NCBI GenBank assembly: GCA_900617975.1
Contig: UZAE01012020.1
Span: forward strand, 7,279 to 71,278
Direction of reading: 5' to 3'
Length of the DNA stretch: 64,000 bases
Source: Rodentolepis nana
Lineage: Eukaryota; Platyhelminthes; Cestoda; Cyclophyllidea; Hymenolepididae
Shown one piece after another: positions 12,683 to 26,593 of the stretch; the first letter of the stretch is position 1; every line of letters begins with the position of its first letter. The position numbers and the translations under genes are program-made. Under the pieces are notes generated by a model, which was given only the letters and a program-made list of their open reading frames with translations, was not told where the DNA came from and did no database searches.

Positions 12683-13114
12683 TGGGTGTGCGATAGTCTT
12701 ACCTCCGCGTGGTGCACCTTGGGCAATGTATACTCATGCGGCAAAAAATTTATTAACCGACAGTTGACTTGTCACTTCAAACTACCATCACCCCACTGTA
12801 TGTCATATTCGTCTACTTCCACTTCAAACTACCATCACCCCACTGTATGTCATATTCGAAACTTCAAACTACCATCACCCCACTGTATGTCATATTCGAC
12901 ATCCTTCAAACTACCATCACCCCACTGTATGTCATATTCGACTGCCTCTACAGTACTTACCTTTTTTCTACCTTTTCTACCTTTGCCTTTGAGATACTCT
13001 TCTGCTCCCCCACTCTCGATTTATTCACTTTAATGTTCCTCCTCCCCTTTGTGAAGTCTGAAGTCAACGAAAGGGCTAATGATAACCATCAAAACGCTTG
13101 CCATTTGATATAAC
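12683..13114 (+). mobile_element. SINE-like element, copy 3, internally expanded
   Basis: Head (ggtgtgcgatagtcttacct), middle and 3' block (aaaacgcttgccatttgata) are all family-like, but the element is about 432 bp instead of about 325 because a 38-bp piece of the body is present four times (12774-12940). The tail is degenerate (gatataact). A weak flanking repeat GAAAAAT is present on each side. The open frames across this copy come from the repeats and are not genes. Confidence 0.85.
12774..12940 (+). repeat. four copies of a 38-bp SINE segment with 2-9 bp spacers
   Basis: Units at 12774-12811, 12821-12858, 12861-12898 and 12903-12940 are virtually identical (start ACTTCAAACTACCATCACCC, end GTCATATTCG). 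Spacers are 9, 2 and 4 bases, so the periods are 47, 40 and 42. The first spacer (TCTACTTCC) resembles the start of the normal downstream SINE sequence, so the duplications look like repeated slippage with imprecise joins. Confidence 0.9.
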
Positions 13115-16100
13115 TAACCTTTTGAAAAATAATTGAATTGAACTGCATTTTCTGATTTTATATTTATTATTTCAATTTTCCCAAATTAATGGAATCAAGG
13201 TTATTTTGATTATTCGTCCTGTGATCTTGTGTAAGCTCATATTTTTAAAAAAGGAAAATCAAAGAGTTTTTGCAACTTATCGAACCCTTCAACTTCAGTC
13301 TGGAAATCTAATTATCTAAGTGCATTAATCTTCATGGACAACAGTTTACATTCTTTCCTTAATAAAAAAATAAAAATATTTTTGCCCTCTCAACATTTTC
13401 ATTCTTTTAGATGATAACATTTTCTCTCGTTTGAAATTATTTTAAAATTTTATTTTAATACATAAATAAGCATATATATTTGACATCTTTATCAACAATT
13501 TTTTAACCATAAACTGATATTTTTGGAAATAGCCTACCAATTTGACGGAAATTTCTGGAAAATTGTTTACATCACTTCATCCAGATCTTGAATCATTAAT
13601 GTCGGGCAAGTATTGGTTGGTTTTCTGTATTAAAATTGAAAATATCTGAAATTTCAAAAGTGGGCATGTTATCCTTCTCACTTTAACACTATGTAATTAT
13701 TATTTGAACTAACCTTTCTTTATATTTTTAAATTAATTGATTAGTAGCAGAACAAATAAATAAATCACACTTAAAATTATTTTACCAAAATTGTTGGTAT
13801 TTTGGTGGTGTTTCATCGGTGGAATTCTGATGTTATCTGTTTTAGTGAAAGGCTGACATAAATATGGGAAAGGTAGGACCGGCAGATTTTAAAATCATAA
13901 ATTAATTTATATTAATGCTGCCAATATTAGTTTTTTATTAATCCTTCAGAATTACTGAATAATTTTTATTTACACTGCTTTTTACCAAAGTAAATGAAAA
14001 TAAGTTCAAACGTTAGAAATATGTGGATACATCTTAATTAAAATTTTAAGATTTTATTTCAAGACTTAAGCAATACTTTTACATCTATTTGCTGCTTATA
14101 TGTAATAAGCACGGTTAGAGTGTTACTGACGATTTGGCGCTGCCTGAAAAACATCAGACATATTGTCTGCGTAATATAGGGAGAAGCGGTATATTTGGTT
14201 TTTTACGAATGTTATCAGTGATTACCATCTTCTGATTTTTAATAATGCACAATGCATTTGCAAATACTTTTTAAAACGCATAAAAAGCCATTATTTATTT
14301 TCAATTAAAAATATAATTAGTTATCGCTAGATGCGTAATACAAATTCATGCGTGAATAAAAGATAAGTATTAAATATAAATTAATGAGTGACCAAATCTT
14401 CATTGTTAATAATTATATGTTAATTTACAACACATTTATTTGTTTAATGTCCAATATGTTTCATACATTGAACAGGATTTTTTACCAATTTAGGAGAATG
14501 GAAATGTGAAAAAGGACACCTTCCGAAAATTTGTAAATCATCACAAATTTAGAATATTTATTTAGTATCTAGATAAGCTTTTTATTACAAAAACATAATA
14601 TTTACTTTCATGATAAATTAATATTATGATAAAAACAGAAATAAAGATGTTTTAAGCAGAATCTTGTGAATAGAACTGAATAATAGTCGACATCTTATAT
14701 TTAATTATTTTAATAAAAGAAATGCAATTATAATTCAAATAAACATTCAACATTAACATTTGAGACAATTTTACATGTGTGACAAGTAGTTATGCTTTTA
14801 GATTTGTTCAGAATAATGCCATAGGGGTTGACATTATGTCGTGATTCCTCTTCTTACTTAACTAAAGGTAAATGTAAATTTTAAAACTAATTTGTTTAAT
14901 CGTTTAAGGTTAATATGGTAGTGAATGGGAAGTGAAACATTATGAATTTTATATTTTTTAATTTAAGAAAAGCTATTCTTGATAATTTAATGCTTTTACT
15001 GAAAAGTAAGCCAAATGATTCAAAAGCGAATTTAAGATTTAGTCTACTGCAGTGCATATTTATATAAATTTCTTCAGATTTTTTGGATCTCTAACGTGAT
15101 TTTAAAATTTTCACTTTGTAATTAATGGGAAATTTTGATGTAAACTACGGTAATGCTTTTCATTTTTAACAAGGAAAGTTATTTTTGACAAACGGAGTAT
15201 CTTTCTGAATCGAAAACTTAACAAATACTTACTTCAATTCACATTAATCCGTTTGATTATTCGTATTCCCAAAACGGGTTTTTAAATGTGATTAAAAGAT
15301 TTTGTTATGACAAATATTGTAATTTTCAAAAATATTAGTAATTTTAAATGCTGTATAAAAAAAAATCAACATACTTTGAACGTTTTTTCATAAATCCTTC
15401 ATGTTATAAAATTTAAAGTTTTAATTTAATTTAAATGAGAAGACTGCTTCATTTTAATGATTGATCGTAATGCATGTTATATTATTATGTTAATTATTAA
15501 AATCATTTCTTTACGTTTTCATATTGCAATATTTTGTTCAAAATAATTGAAAGTGAGAACAAATACAAACATAAGCTAAAATAAGTTAGGTTGAAGATAT
15601 TATATTACTTATGTTTTCATTTTGTATTATTAAATTAGATTATAATCAAACGCATTTTAATATAATATTTGAAGGGCAAGTGGTAATGCCATGTAACTAT
15701 TAAATTTTTACTTTAAATTTATTATTCAGCTCTTTGGAAAAACATATTTAATAGAGTCCATATTACCATGATATTTCGAAATAGAATCCAATATGTTATT
15801 CTCGTTAGAGTTGATTTTGTATCATTGCTACCTTGATGTAAATCAAATGTCTATAATTAAATGACTCGAAATACATAATGAAAAAATAAAAAAGGCACAT
15901 TTTTCTTACATTCTCATAATACTAGATATATTTCTTTTCCCCATTATTTCAAGGATATTAATTTTGTAGTCTTGCAGGTGGTTTAATAAGCTTCATATTT
16001 CAATTGTTTTTGGTTTTATGTATTTTAAATTATTTATGTAGTTAATATGTGCTCTTAGAGATTTTCCTCATATTATTGATATGCACTGAATTTAAGCCCA

Positions 16101-19100
16101 ACTGAAATGGCTTCAAATCATTCAATGCTACTTTGCATTCATGAAAAATTTCTGTACTTTCAACATTTAAATTACTTCCACCCACATCATTTTACTGTTA
16201 TGTGGGAAAGTTAGTTTTCTTGTGTTGCATTCCTGGAATTCCGAGTATTGGAAAAATCTAAATGATCGAAATGGACAATGTAATATTTTCAGAAATGTAC
16301 GCATTTGATGTGAATAATGCTATATGCAATTTAATTGGCTCAAGTATTTAATTATACGTCATCATTGAGGTCAGAATTATTATATATTTACCATTATTAT
16401 CTATAAAACAAATTTTATTGATGGCCTAAAATGTTGTCATTATGAATACTTAGTTTTACACATCCCATGTGGTAAAAATGTTTGGTAATAAAAAGAACAA
16501 GAATCGATTACGGATAAAGTGATTGACTGATATTTATGAAAGATAAATGACCCAATGATATTTGAAAAAAATAGCCTATTTCTTTTCGTTACTTTTATAC
16601 GGCAATTATTTGATGTCTACTAATCAGAATCTTTTGCAATATGACCTATTTCAAGCGCGAAAACTTATTTATTTAAGTACGAGAGCACGCAAGAAATTTA
16701 ATTAATTTAGTATTTACTCGTTTAAATTAAAAAAAAACAGTCGTTGGTGGAATGCACTGTCAATTTAATAGATAATAAAATCTGTAAAATTATTTTTAAT
16801 TTAGATTTGTGAAATTAAAAATTTTACGAAATATATTTATAAGATATGAAAAGTGGTGAATTTAAAATATTTGCTAAACATGATACTATACTTATTAATT
16901 GACATTTTCCACTAATAAACTCAAGACTCCATTTGAATTAGTCAATTTTAGCTGTTTCATGCATTATTTAATCTATTCTATCGCCGTTTGCCATAATGCT
17001 TGTTAAATTGCGGATGAATTTACTTTCAGATTCACTTTTGTGTGTTATTTTTAATTTTTTAATCGGTAGCAGGAGCTCAACTCTTTGTGGTTGAATGCGT
17101 TGTTATTAATAAAGTGCATATACAAAGTCGAGAGATAGAGAGGAATTCTTGATTTGGAATAAAGGTTTCTTTACTTTTACTAATTCAATGGCCATATTAA
17201 ATGAATATACTGATAATTTTTTACTGAATTGTACAAAATGTAATTTAGCATTACTCCTAATGGAAATCATTTATTAGATTGGTCCAATGTATAAAGTCAA
17301 ACGCAAAATGAACGACATGATCCATATAAATAAAAATATTACTTTTATAATATGATCTAAATTTTCAAATATGAAATTTTTGAATCCTTGACAAAATTAG
17401 TATATTTGTACATAAAAAGTTTGCTAATTCAAGAGTGCCACTTAGTTCAAGTTTATAGATATCGATATTATTTCTACAAATTCTAACCCGAACGCTTTTA
17501 AAATATTTTCGATATTATGAAAAGCATTTACTTAATATTTAACTATATGCTTTTGCAAAGACTTTATTATATTTTATTTGTATATACAATTTAGTTTAGA
17601 TTTTGTTTTATTAATATCAAAAAGTTATTGCAAAATTAGTCTCCAATATTTTAATTTTTATGCATTTATTGTATTCAAGCGCTCAGATAAATTGGAATTA
17701 AATTTTAATAAAAAATATTTAATGAATATTCTCTATACGCATAAAAGTCTTGTTAAAACGACTTTACATTTGTGCGCAGCTACAGATAAGAGGCACATTT
17801 TTGATAATAATAAGTAATCGACAAAACCAAAATTTTCGTGGGAAGATAATTGCCAACAACATGGAACGAAAATGAACGTTTGCACTTTTATCATGAAAAA
17901 AATGAATGAACATTAGGATTCGTCTCTATTTTCCACGATATAATGTGAATAAAATAATGTACTTCTATTGAATATGAACCCCAAATTTCTGTTTCAGATT
18001 TGCCCACGCACTAGACACTTTTGTTTAAAGTGCATATCTTGCCGTTTGCGTTCATTCAAAAAGATTTATACACCATTGGTCATTGTGTTACAAAAACCCA
18101 CCGGCATGGATATTAAATTAAGTGATGTGTTACAAAGAACCTGGAAAATGTTTTCTTAAATCACTAATCCTTCCGTAGACTAATACTACTGGATAGTATT
18201 ACGTTATTACATTGGCAGTGCGATGATGTTCAATTAAAATTAAAGTATAGGAGTAACAAAAATTTCTTTATGATAATATTTGTATCTTTCTCACAAATTA
18301 ATATACGAAGGTATATGATTATTAAAATATTAATTTGCCTAGTTGGCTTATATCGGTTTTAATACTCAAAACGGGTTAAGTAACTAGAACTTTTTCAAAA
18401 TTAAAAACGAATTTTTTTGTGCTTTTATTGCTCTGAAGATTGTGTTGGCATGAGTATGCTAAAACCATGCTTATTAATTTACCTTTAAATGAAATGAAGT
18501 AAGAATAATATTTTACGCATAATTTTGCTTTTGAAGAATAGAAATTAAAGTAGACATATCGCGTACTTTTAGAACTTAAGTACAATACGGACCACCACCA
18601 CTGCTTACCAATTCATTGAATTAAAATTTCTTTATAAAATAATTTGGAAAACACGTTTTAATTAGCATAATAAATGGATAATTATTGACTTATAGAGTAA
18701 TGAAATTTGGCGATAAATAGACAAGATACCTGAATTTATTTTGCTATTTCATAACAAAGTGTAAAACTATTTCATTGGACAAACTAAAGTCATTTTATAA
18801 GGACTGGTTTAGTATCGATTTTTTAGTTGAATACAGGACTCTTCCCTATTTAATCTCTTTTTTTAAATTATGCCTGCCGAATGAATACTTTTAATATGTC
18901 ATAAATTGACTTAAAATGTTTTGCACATTTTGCAATCAAGTTTATGCCTTTTTCTTGTATCATATATGTTATCAGACAACTCAAAATTCAAACTTGCTTG
19001 AATTAAATTGAAATCAATAATAAAGTTAGCGATTTGACCCGTTTTGCACCCAATATGGTAATATACTAGACTTGAACGTACTTTTCGGTTTTGTCTAAAG

Positions 19101-22100
19101 GCAAGTGGCTTCTGAAGTGTTTACCCCATTTTCATTTATGACAGTTGTTTCAAAAATTAATTTGTGTCATGAATTCTATTTAATTTTTCAGCTGTTTTAA
19201 CCTTTCCTCTTATCTGTGCTCAATATCAAATTTAGAAATAAAATTTAAATTATGGAAATCAAAATACTTTTTTGTTAAATGCTCTTTTTATTTAGCTTTT
19301 AATGAATGAAATTATGAATTAAATAAACAAGCCTTTTATATGCAAAACCAGCAAAAGTCAATTTTTAAGCATGTGTCATTGTAAATAACTTAGGAGACAT
19401 TTAATATGTCTTTAAGACAAGAAAATTTCTTGTTTTTCTTCGCATTTGTATAATAGAATTCATATAATTACCCATTTCATGGATTACAGCTACAAACGAA
19501 TAAAACATGAAATCAGTGTTAATTATTAATAGAAATTGTATTAAAATTGCAGAGTATAGTTCTATTTTGAAATTGGAAATAAAATGTAGATTTATAAAGA
19601 AGAAAAATTTTCCAAATTCTTCTTTTAAGTTTCAATAATGGAAAGACTTTATTCAAATTTTAATATGAATATAATTTTTGTGCATGTTATCATCAGTCCT
19701 GCAATGAGTACGTTAAACTGTCCCACTTTTAATTCTAAATTAAAGGATAAAACATCTAAATGCGAAATTTAGATGTGCATACTTTCAATAAATGCTTAAA
19801 ATTAAAATAATTTCGAAAACTCAACTTGAAATAACAAAAAATGACTATTTAAAAGCAATTCAATATGGGAAATAAATGCAATGTTAAAGAAATAATGAAA
19901 AATAATTTTGAGGCAAAAAATAAAATAAATTTTACTTTTAAAATCTAGTTAATTGTAAGTAGTTGCTGAGCTGTTGCTCAAAATTAACGGCAGTAAATTC
20001 ATTCGGAACGCAAATTTTTTTATTTTTTGCGCTTTTTTGCCTTTGACTTTTTGATTTTCCATAATCAATAATCGACTTTATATTTCCTTTTAATAGCTCA
20101 GAAGTGACTTTAGTAACTTCTTTTACGCTTAAATTACTTATCACAGTGTTACAACACTAAGCAGCAATGCAAAGAAAGCATTTGTTTAATAATTTCTTGA
20201 AATTTTAATGATAGCCAATATGACCCACAAGATAAATATCAGAGATAGTACAATTTATCACGCGAACCCTAAAAATCAGCTGAACCTAACTAACGTTGTT
20301 CGAACCTCCATAATTGTTGAAACTAAAACCCCACTTTGATATCTATTTAGCTTTGATCGATTTTAATGGTGAAATATTTCGAACCAAATTCTCTCCTTCA
20401 CCGTGTTTAACTATAAAAGTCCCGTTTTTTCATTAGCGCAGTGGTTCTATCATGCTTTTTTTGATTTTTTGTCAACTAAATAAACTCCCTATCTTCCTTT
20501 ATTTTCTATCGTATCTTAATTGTCATGAAGCATGTCAGTAGAACACAGAAGGTATGGTATTTCAGTTACTCAAATTTTTTAAGCCGATGTCCTTAAACGA
20601 AAATTGCCTAAATGCCCACTCTCTGCAACACAATGGGAAATCATTTTGTCAATCAAGATAATTGTATTCAAGTATTTGCTTCTAGCCAAAGTGCTTTCCT
20701 TCACTTAAATCAAATTGTGGCAGCAATGGTGTAGATCTGTTTAAGTGAATTGGCATTTGCAGTTTTAAGTTACAAGTAGCATAAAATTGTATTTTTGGCT
20801 GTGCCAACGTAACAGCTTTTGCCTACTTTAGTTTTCAATCAAGATATCTATTTTCATTTCTCAATAATACCGATATATAGGAATATAGACAGTAATTTAT
20901 TTAAAAAATCTGTGATTAATATTTTAAAAGAATTTTATTCTCTAACAAAATTTCATACTTACAGACAAAAGTACTTAAAAGGCATTTCGCACACTTGAAT
21001 CTTTTATAATTGTTCGTCAACTGTCATTTGAATTTGTATTTTATTTAGATTGTGTAGCGATTTAATCTACTTTTTTTTGTGAAATTTAAATTAACATTTC
21101 ATTTATATCTTCTTGATTTAAATTGAATTTCATTAAAATTACAAACTCTTTCTTTTATTTGCTTTGATCTGAAAATTTAGATTTTAATTTTATATCAATT
21201 AGTATAACAAGTGAGCTGTTTATCAAAAGTTAATAAAACTAATTGTGATCTTACTAAGTACATAACATATTATCAGTGCATTAGAGCGGGTTGATTGTTT
21301 GAGCTTATAAAAATGTTTAAAAATGTTTTTGTGATCAGAAATTTCTATTTACCGAATTGTTGGATGTGCCCTTTAATGATTACATCAGGAATATAAGCTT
21401 AAAGTGCACAAACAGTTGTGTTAAAATTAAGTGTTTTTATATTAAAAAGAGAGATTTTGTAAAGCCAATTTGATTTTTTCTCTTAAAAGTTTTCGCCTCT
21501 GCTATAATCTCATTTAAGCCTGAGAATATTGAGGATGCTATATAAAAGTTGGAGATGTAGAGTTTTGTTTCACAAAGCTGCGTAATTTTGTCTTTTTTCT
21601 ACAGGTATGCTCAAATACAAAATTTCGAAACAGTAACTGTAAATATTTCAATTATGAATAAAGACCGCGCATGCAAATATATAATAAGACGCTAATTAGT
21701 TCTCGTTTGCTCGATCTTGCATTTATATGGTTTAATTAATTTTTCCAGAAGTATTTTGCGCTAAAAATGAGTATTATAGCCTTTAATGGATTTATCGTTA
21801 TTAATCCAAAATGATTTAATTTGCCGTTAATTTGTGAATGATTAAATTTTCACAATTTTCTATAACAATGCATTGTTCAAATCACTGCCTATAATGGAAA
21901 GAAAAGATATTTTAACATAATAAATTATCAGTTTTTAAAGCAAAAGCTATCTTTAAAAGAATAAATAATTTTCAGTTTTGAACTAATAATGAATTGTACT
22001 ACTTTTGTGCATACGTGTAGTTGCTCTCAATAGACTCGTTTTATAAAAATATGTTTCATCTTGACTTTACAATATAGACATAAAACTACTCCTAAATAAT

Positions 22101-24640
22101 CTACTTTTAACGCTGTATAATATGACATAATCAAGACAATAAAAATATTTTTGTCTCTTTAAATTTTTTAATAGTTTATTTGATAGTTTTTAAATTTTTG
22201 CCTTGCATTTTACTCCTAGTAGCATTCTTCGCAGTCTTTGAAGTGCTATATATAGTTTCCTATGGAGGAATTTCAGTGATTGCAAATGCTGCGGCACAGC
22301 ACACAAAATGAAGAGTTATGGCAGGAACAAATTGTCTTTTTTGCTCACTTGTTTCAGTCGAAAGTACTTTTGAAAGCTGCGTTCGTAGAGCAGTTGGAAT
22401 AAATTCAGCTTCTTTGAGCTTAGACAACAATAATAGGGTTCATCTACCTCGTATTTTCTCCCCGATCAATTGCCATTCGCTAAATTATTTATTTTACTTA
22501 AAGTATTCATTGTCACTTCTTTCAAATTAAAATTACAACCATATTATGTCTTTTCACAATTTGCACTTTCACCATATTTTTGAGCATCTCTTACTGTATG
22601 GACTGATAAATCAATTTTTGTTTTAATTACATCTGATTTTAAATCTGATATGAATCTGTTTTATTGAAATTTTAGTTTTAACAAGCCATTCACCTAATGT
22701 TTAGCATTTGGACATGATTCTAAAGTTTATTTGTTTTATCTCTTTCGGAAAATTGAAAATTTCATGGTTTCCCTTTTTTCTGCTTATTCATGACAAAATT
22801 CTCGAGTTCTTATTCTTTGTCAGTATTTATTATCTATAACCGATAGTGCCGGTGAAAGCAGTGATTTCCCACAGGTATTGAAAACAATTATTTCACCTTT
22901 CACTTTGCGAACCTCTTCTGAAAATTACTGATTCCGTCACCCCAATAATGTCAGTGCATACAAATGTCTGCCTGAATTAGTAAAGATAATGTAAGAAGAG
23001 ATAATTAATTTGAAATTTATTTATTAGTCATGACGAGTTTTCATTCTTGCTGCTGTTATGTTTGAGCGAAAGATTTTAAAATTAAATTAGTCCTTATGTG
23101 AACGATTTCATAAGGTCTTTATCTGCTACATCGGAAAGGTCTTTCTAACACAATTAATGATTACATTTATAGGTAGAAAAGTAAAATTTTCAAAAGTTTA
23201 AATAAAATAAATGCAAAAAGCTTTGTTCTTTAAAAATTCATATTTATTATTTTTGAAATAATGGCAACTTTTATAGGCAAAATCACATAACTCAGTCTAC
23301 GAAAATTAGTTTATAAATTTCAATTTTAAGTCTTCTGTTATTTGAATTATTTTTGCATTTTAAGTAGCGAAAACAGGCTTATGAAATGCGTTTAACAATA
23401 CGACATGAAATTTCAAATACTATTTTTCATTCATGGCAAAAGTTTAATTTAATGAAGATTGACTTCTGTTAGAACAACGAAAGCGTATGAAATAAAAATT
23501 TTAGAACTAATTCATTAAAAGTGCGGGATTTAATAAAGTACTCGATCAAACATTTGTGATGAATCTTAAATCCTTTTGTGAAAAATTAAATACAGTCCTC
23601 TCTCGCTATCCCGACTTTCATTTTGTTCGTTTAGCTTTATTTGATTTTTTCCGAAATAAAACTGTTATTTTTCTGCCACTCCGACGCGTTATGATAATAA
23701 ATAATGACCATAATTCCTAATCATGGAGTCAGCATGCTTTTATGTACCGGTATCACTCCGAAATGGACGCCATTTAATTCCACTTTGATGCAATTCTTTA
23801 TGATACATTTTAAGGGCAATTATCAGAGCTCCCTAATTGAGTATATTCTCTTTGTCAAATACAGATTTGTAAAACTAAATTGCTATATATATACAATATT
23901 CAAATCAATTCGTTTCAAAAGTTATTGACTTTTTTGAACTTGTTAACGCCTTTGGGTTGAATGTCATTCGTCGCTGCATTTCGCTTATTGGAGCTCGATA
24001 ATAATTTAATGAGAATACAGGTGCTTTAAATTCTGGCGACAAAGCATTAGCCAAACATTGCTTAAAAGACAGAATTATTGACAAGTATAAGGCGAATTTA
24101 TCGTAAAACATTATGATCAATTTTTTAAAATGATTTAGTCAATCATTTTGATAAAAGTCAGTTTTTTTCTTAAAGCGTTTTGTTTTATATCTACTGTAAG
24201 TTGGCGTGATGTTGTAAAAACATATTACAAAACCCATAAAAACATTTTTTTCCAATGTATTCAAATTAATTTATTCAACATAGTTTGCTTAATTGGAAGT
24301 ACGTTGCCATGCTTGAGTTGGCTAAACTAAACTGAAATCCTGTAGGAAATCTCTATTTGAAATTTATATTACACTTTCAATAAAATGCAATTTCAATTGC
24401 AAATCATGCAAACATTATTTTGAACATTACTTTAGCCAATATGAAAATGTCAATTCAAATTTTATGTTCTATCTCGATTGCATTTACTTCTTCTTGTAAT
24501 ATGTTTTTATTTCATGTTTCTAAGTCAATGCCTCGCAATTATGCACAACCACTATCTGAAAAAGAAGCTATGAAAAACTTACAACCTGTGAACGGCTATA
24601 ACGTTTACTTAAGCACAGTATCTTACAATAGGTTAAACAA
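13115..24640. other. long AT-rich stretch without recognisable genes
   Basis: About 11.5 kb with no transposon that I recognise, no RNA gene and no convincing exon. Weak points noted: an open segment after a splice-like 'gtttcag' at 17995-18159, and one after 'cacttgtttcag' near 22358. Both lack a matching 5' splice site or protein-like sequence. The frame at 20144-19938 (minus) is lysine- and serine-rich and is probably chance. Confidence 0.5.
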
Positions 24641-24649
24641 TATATTTTT

Positions 24650-24938
24650 CCCATGGCAACGTATACTCATGCGGTGGAAAAGTCTATAAACCTGCAGTTG
24701 ACTACTAACTTTAAACTACAATGACCCCACTGTATGCTGCATTCGATCAAAACACGGTACTCACGCTACCATTTCCCTACTTTTGCGTCTACCTCACTAT
24801 TTGCTTCTGTAAATCACTTTTTGTTCCCTCTCTCGTCCTTTTCTTGCTTTGTTTTCTCTCCGCTTCTCTGTGAAGCCTGATGTCAGCTAAAGGACTAATG
24901 ATAATTATTAAAACGCCTGTCATTTAAAATGAATAAAC
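24650..24938 (+). mobile_element. SINE-like element, copy 4, 5'-truncated
   Basis: Starts within the family at 'ggcaacgtatactcatgcgg', continues through the 'cctgcagttgactactaac' middle, the pyrimidine tract and the 'aaacgcctgtcatttaaaat' end with a short tail. The first 45-50 bases of the head are missing, as expected of incomplete reverse transcription. Confidence 0.8.
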
Positions 24939-24939
24939 C

Positions 24940-25805
24940 GCTCTCGACAATGCCACTTGATAAGTGCAAATAAAATTTCAATACTTTTAGTTTGGCAATG
25001 CCTATTGTATTACCGCCCGTTTCACTTACATTTTAAATTTCTCCTTTCTTTTTATGACTACTTGAATTGTGATTAGTTCGTCTATTGCCGGGACGTATAC
25101 AATTTACTTGAAAAATAAGAATTAAAAACTGATGTTTTGAAAATTCTGAAAAATGATCAGTAACAAAGCCTCCATTATTAATTGAATCCTCATAATTCCA
25201 CATTTTTTGAATTAAATATAATTCTGAATTTAAACAATGAACGGTTTAAACATTTGATCGAATGGCTTCATGCTAAGCTTTTGAATCACTGCAGTTATGG
25301 AAATGATTTCTTATCCAAATTTCTACCAATTGTGCCAATGAAGGCGCATGTAACCAAGTCGTAAGAGTATTTAATGCACTCCGTTGTACGAAAGTAAGAA
25401 TAGCATTAAAAAAGAATTAGTGAATGTCAATAAATCGAAATTTATTATATGTCAGACAAATCACTTTTGATTATGTCAATTTACTTTGACTGAAAAAGCC
25501 AATCAACGTTTCGTTAAGAAAATATATGTAATAACAGTGATATTGGTTTCAAATTGTTAAATTAATCAAAAAATGACTTTAAATTCCCCTATAGGGCTTG
25601 CAGAATATTTTAAACTGATTAATTCAAATTCTTTATTTAATGTTAAAGTGTTTGTCAACAGGGTATTTCAACTCTTTGTTGTAGTGTTTTTTAACTTTAA
25701 TGCTCTTTTATCAATAGTTTTTCAAATTTACTGAATTTGACAATAATCAAGCCTTTAATTACATTAGAAAATAGGTCTACCTTTATCTAAAATATGAAAA
25801 ATTCA
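24940..25805. other. AT-rich intergenic sequence
   Basis: No recognisable feature. The open frame at 25182-25364 has no supporting signals. Confidence 0.5.
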
Positions 25806-26478
25806 AAGTTTTTTTTCAAATGTCATGCTTTATGATATTTATCATTAGCCCTTAAAATTTGATTTCAGCTTTTCCCTTGGGTGGGCGTACATATATAGCC
25901 GTTGATTATTAGCAGTTCATTAACTGTCCACTTGCTTCCCAATATCTCTGGCTTTCCGTACTTGTATTCCCAATCAGTGAAGGTATTTTGCCAGGCAATC
26001 GTGTCCGGTACGTAGTCTAAACTCAGCAACGGCTTCGATTCTTCGCCAGTCGGGTATGTTGGAGAGTGCCACTGTCCACTGTTTCTTCTTTGTTCGAGCT
26101 TTAAGTTCGCTGCGCCATGAGGTCTGGAATTCTCTCCTGATTAAGTCCTTCATTGTGTGGAAAGACATCGGCCGTTCTATGCCTTGCAAAATCGTTGTCC
26201 CCTTCTCAGCAAGTGTGCCAGCAAGCTCACTGCCTTTAATGCCACAGTGACCAGGAATCCATTGTAGGACCACTGTTTTATTTTTCTCTCAGCAGTCCAA
26301 AGAGTTTTCTACATTCATTTATCTCAGCTGTTTTGGGTGGCTCTCTGTTTCCAATTGAGATTTTTGCTGACTGTGAGTCCGAAAGTATCACCGCTTTGGT
26401 GAATTTTGCATCCAGGCAACATAATTAGCTTAGTGTTATCCTAATGACCGCTATTTCGCCTTCGAAATCAGATCTATT
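25806..26478 (-). mobile_element. 5'-truncated LINE, copy 2, with RNase H and 3' end
   Basis: On the minus strand this runs from inside the RNase H domain (26478) through the C-terminus to a 3' untranslated tail ending in a run of A (T-run at 25810-25817 on the plus strand). Bases 26221-26478 match LINE copy 1 (1-240) closely, which fixes the family. The last 38 bases of the body (25816-25853) match the 3' end of the SINE-like family without gaps. The element is truncated at its 5' end, and no target duplication was identified. Confidence 0.8.
25974..26470 (-). pseudogene. LINE RNase H domain fragment
   Basis: Minus-strand reading gives, in order, FEGEIAVI (position of the catalytic Glu), AVILSDSQSAKISIGN (catalytic Asp in SDSQ), then VLQWIPGHCGIKGSELAGTL. 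This is the familiar order of RNase H in I-like and R1-like elements. In the last motif the expected Asp (…ELADxLA…) is Gly, a single base change (GAC to GGC on the coding strand). Stops break the first part and the open piece is 26273-25974. The following LRTGHDCLAKYLH is the typical linker toward the C-terminal end. Confidence 0.75.
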
Positions 26479-26572
26479 GTGTCCGAAGAAATCGAAGTTA
26501 ATTCAATTGAATTTCATTCTTGTGATATTAAGTACACTTACGCTTAATGTCATCTTATCGCATCAAATCGAG

Positions 26573-26593
26573 ATATATATATATATATATATA
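26573..26593. repeat. (AT)n microsatellite 1
   Basis: Uninterrupted AT dinucleotide run of about 21 bases, 95 bases beyond the LINE copy. Confidence 0.9.

Noticed and set aside
12774..12940. Repeat-spacer pattern resembling a CRISPR array
   Set aside because: Spacers are only 2-9 bases, the units are part of a SINE body, and the sequence is eukaryotic.
12644..13113. Two overlapping 114-129 codon open frames
   Set aside because: They exist only because the fourfold 38-bp repeat stays open in two frames; the protein is the translated SINE.
17968..18159. Open frame with FCLKCISC after a gtttcag
   Set aside because: Two close Cys pairs hint at a zinc site, but there is no donor site, spacing fits no finger family and composition is ordinary.
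19938..20144. Lysine/serine-rich minus-strand open frame
   Set aside because: Composition follows local A/T runs; no motif, start context or splice signal.
20290..20325. GTTCGAACC as a possible tRNA B box
   Set aside because: No A box at the right distance and no acceptor-stem pairing in the flanks.
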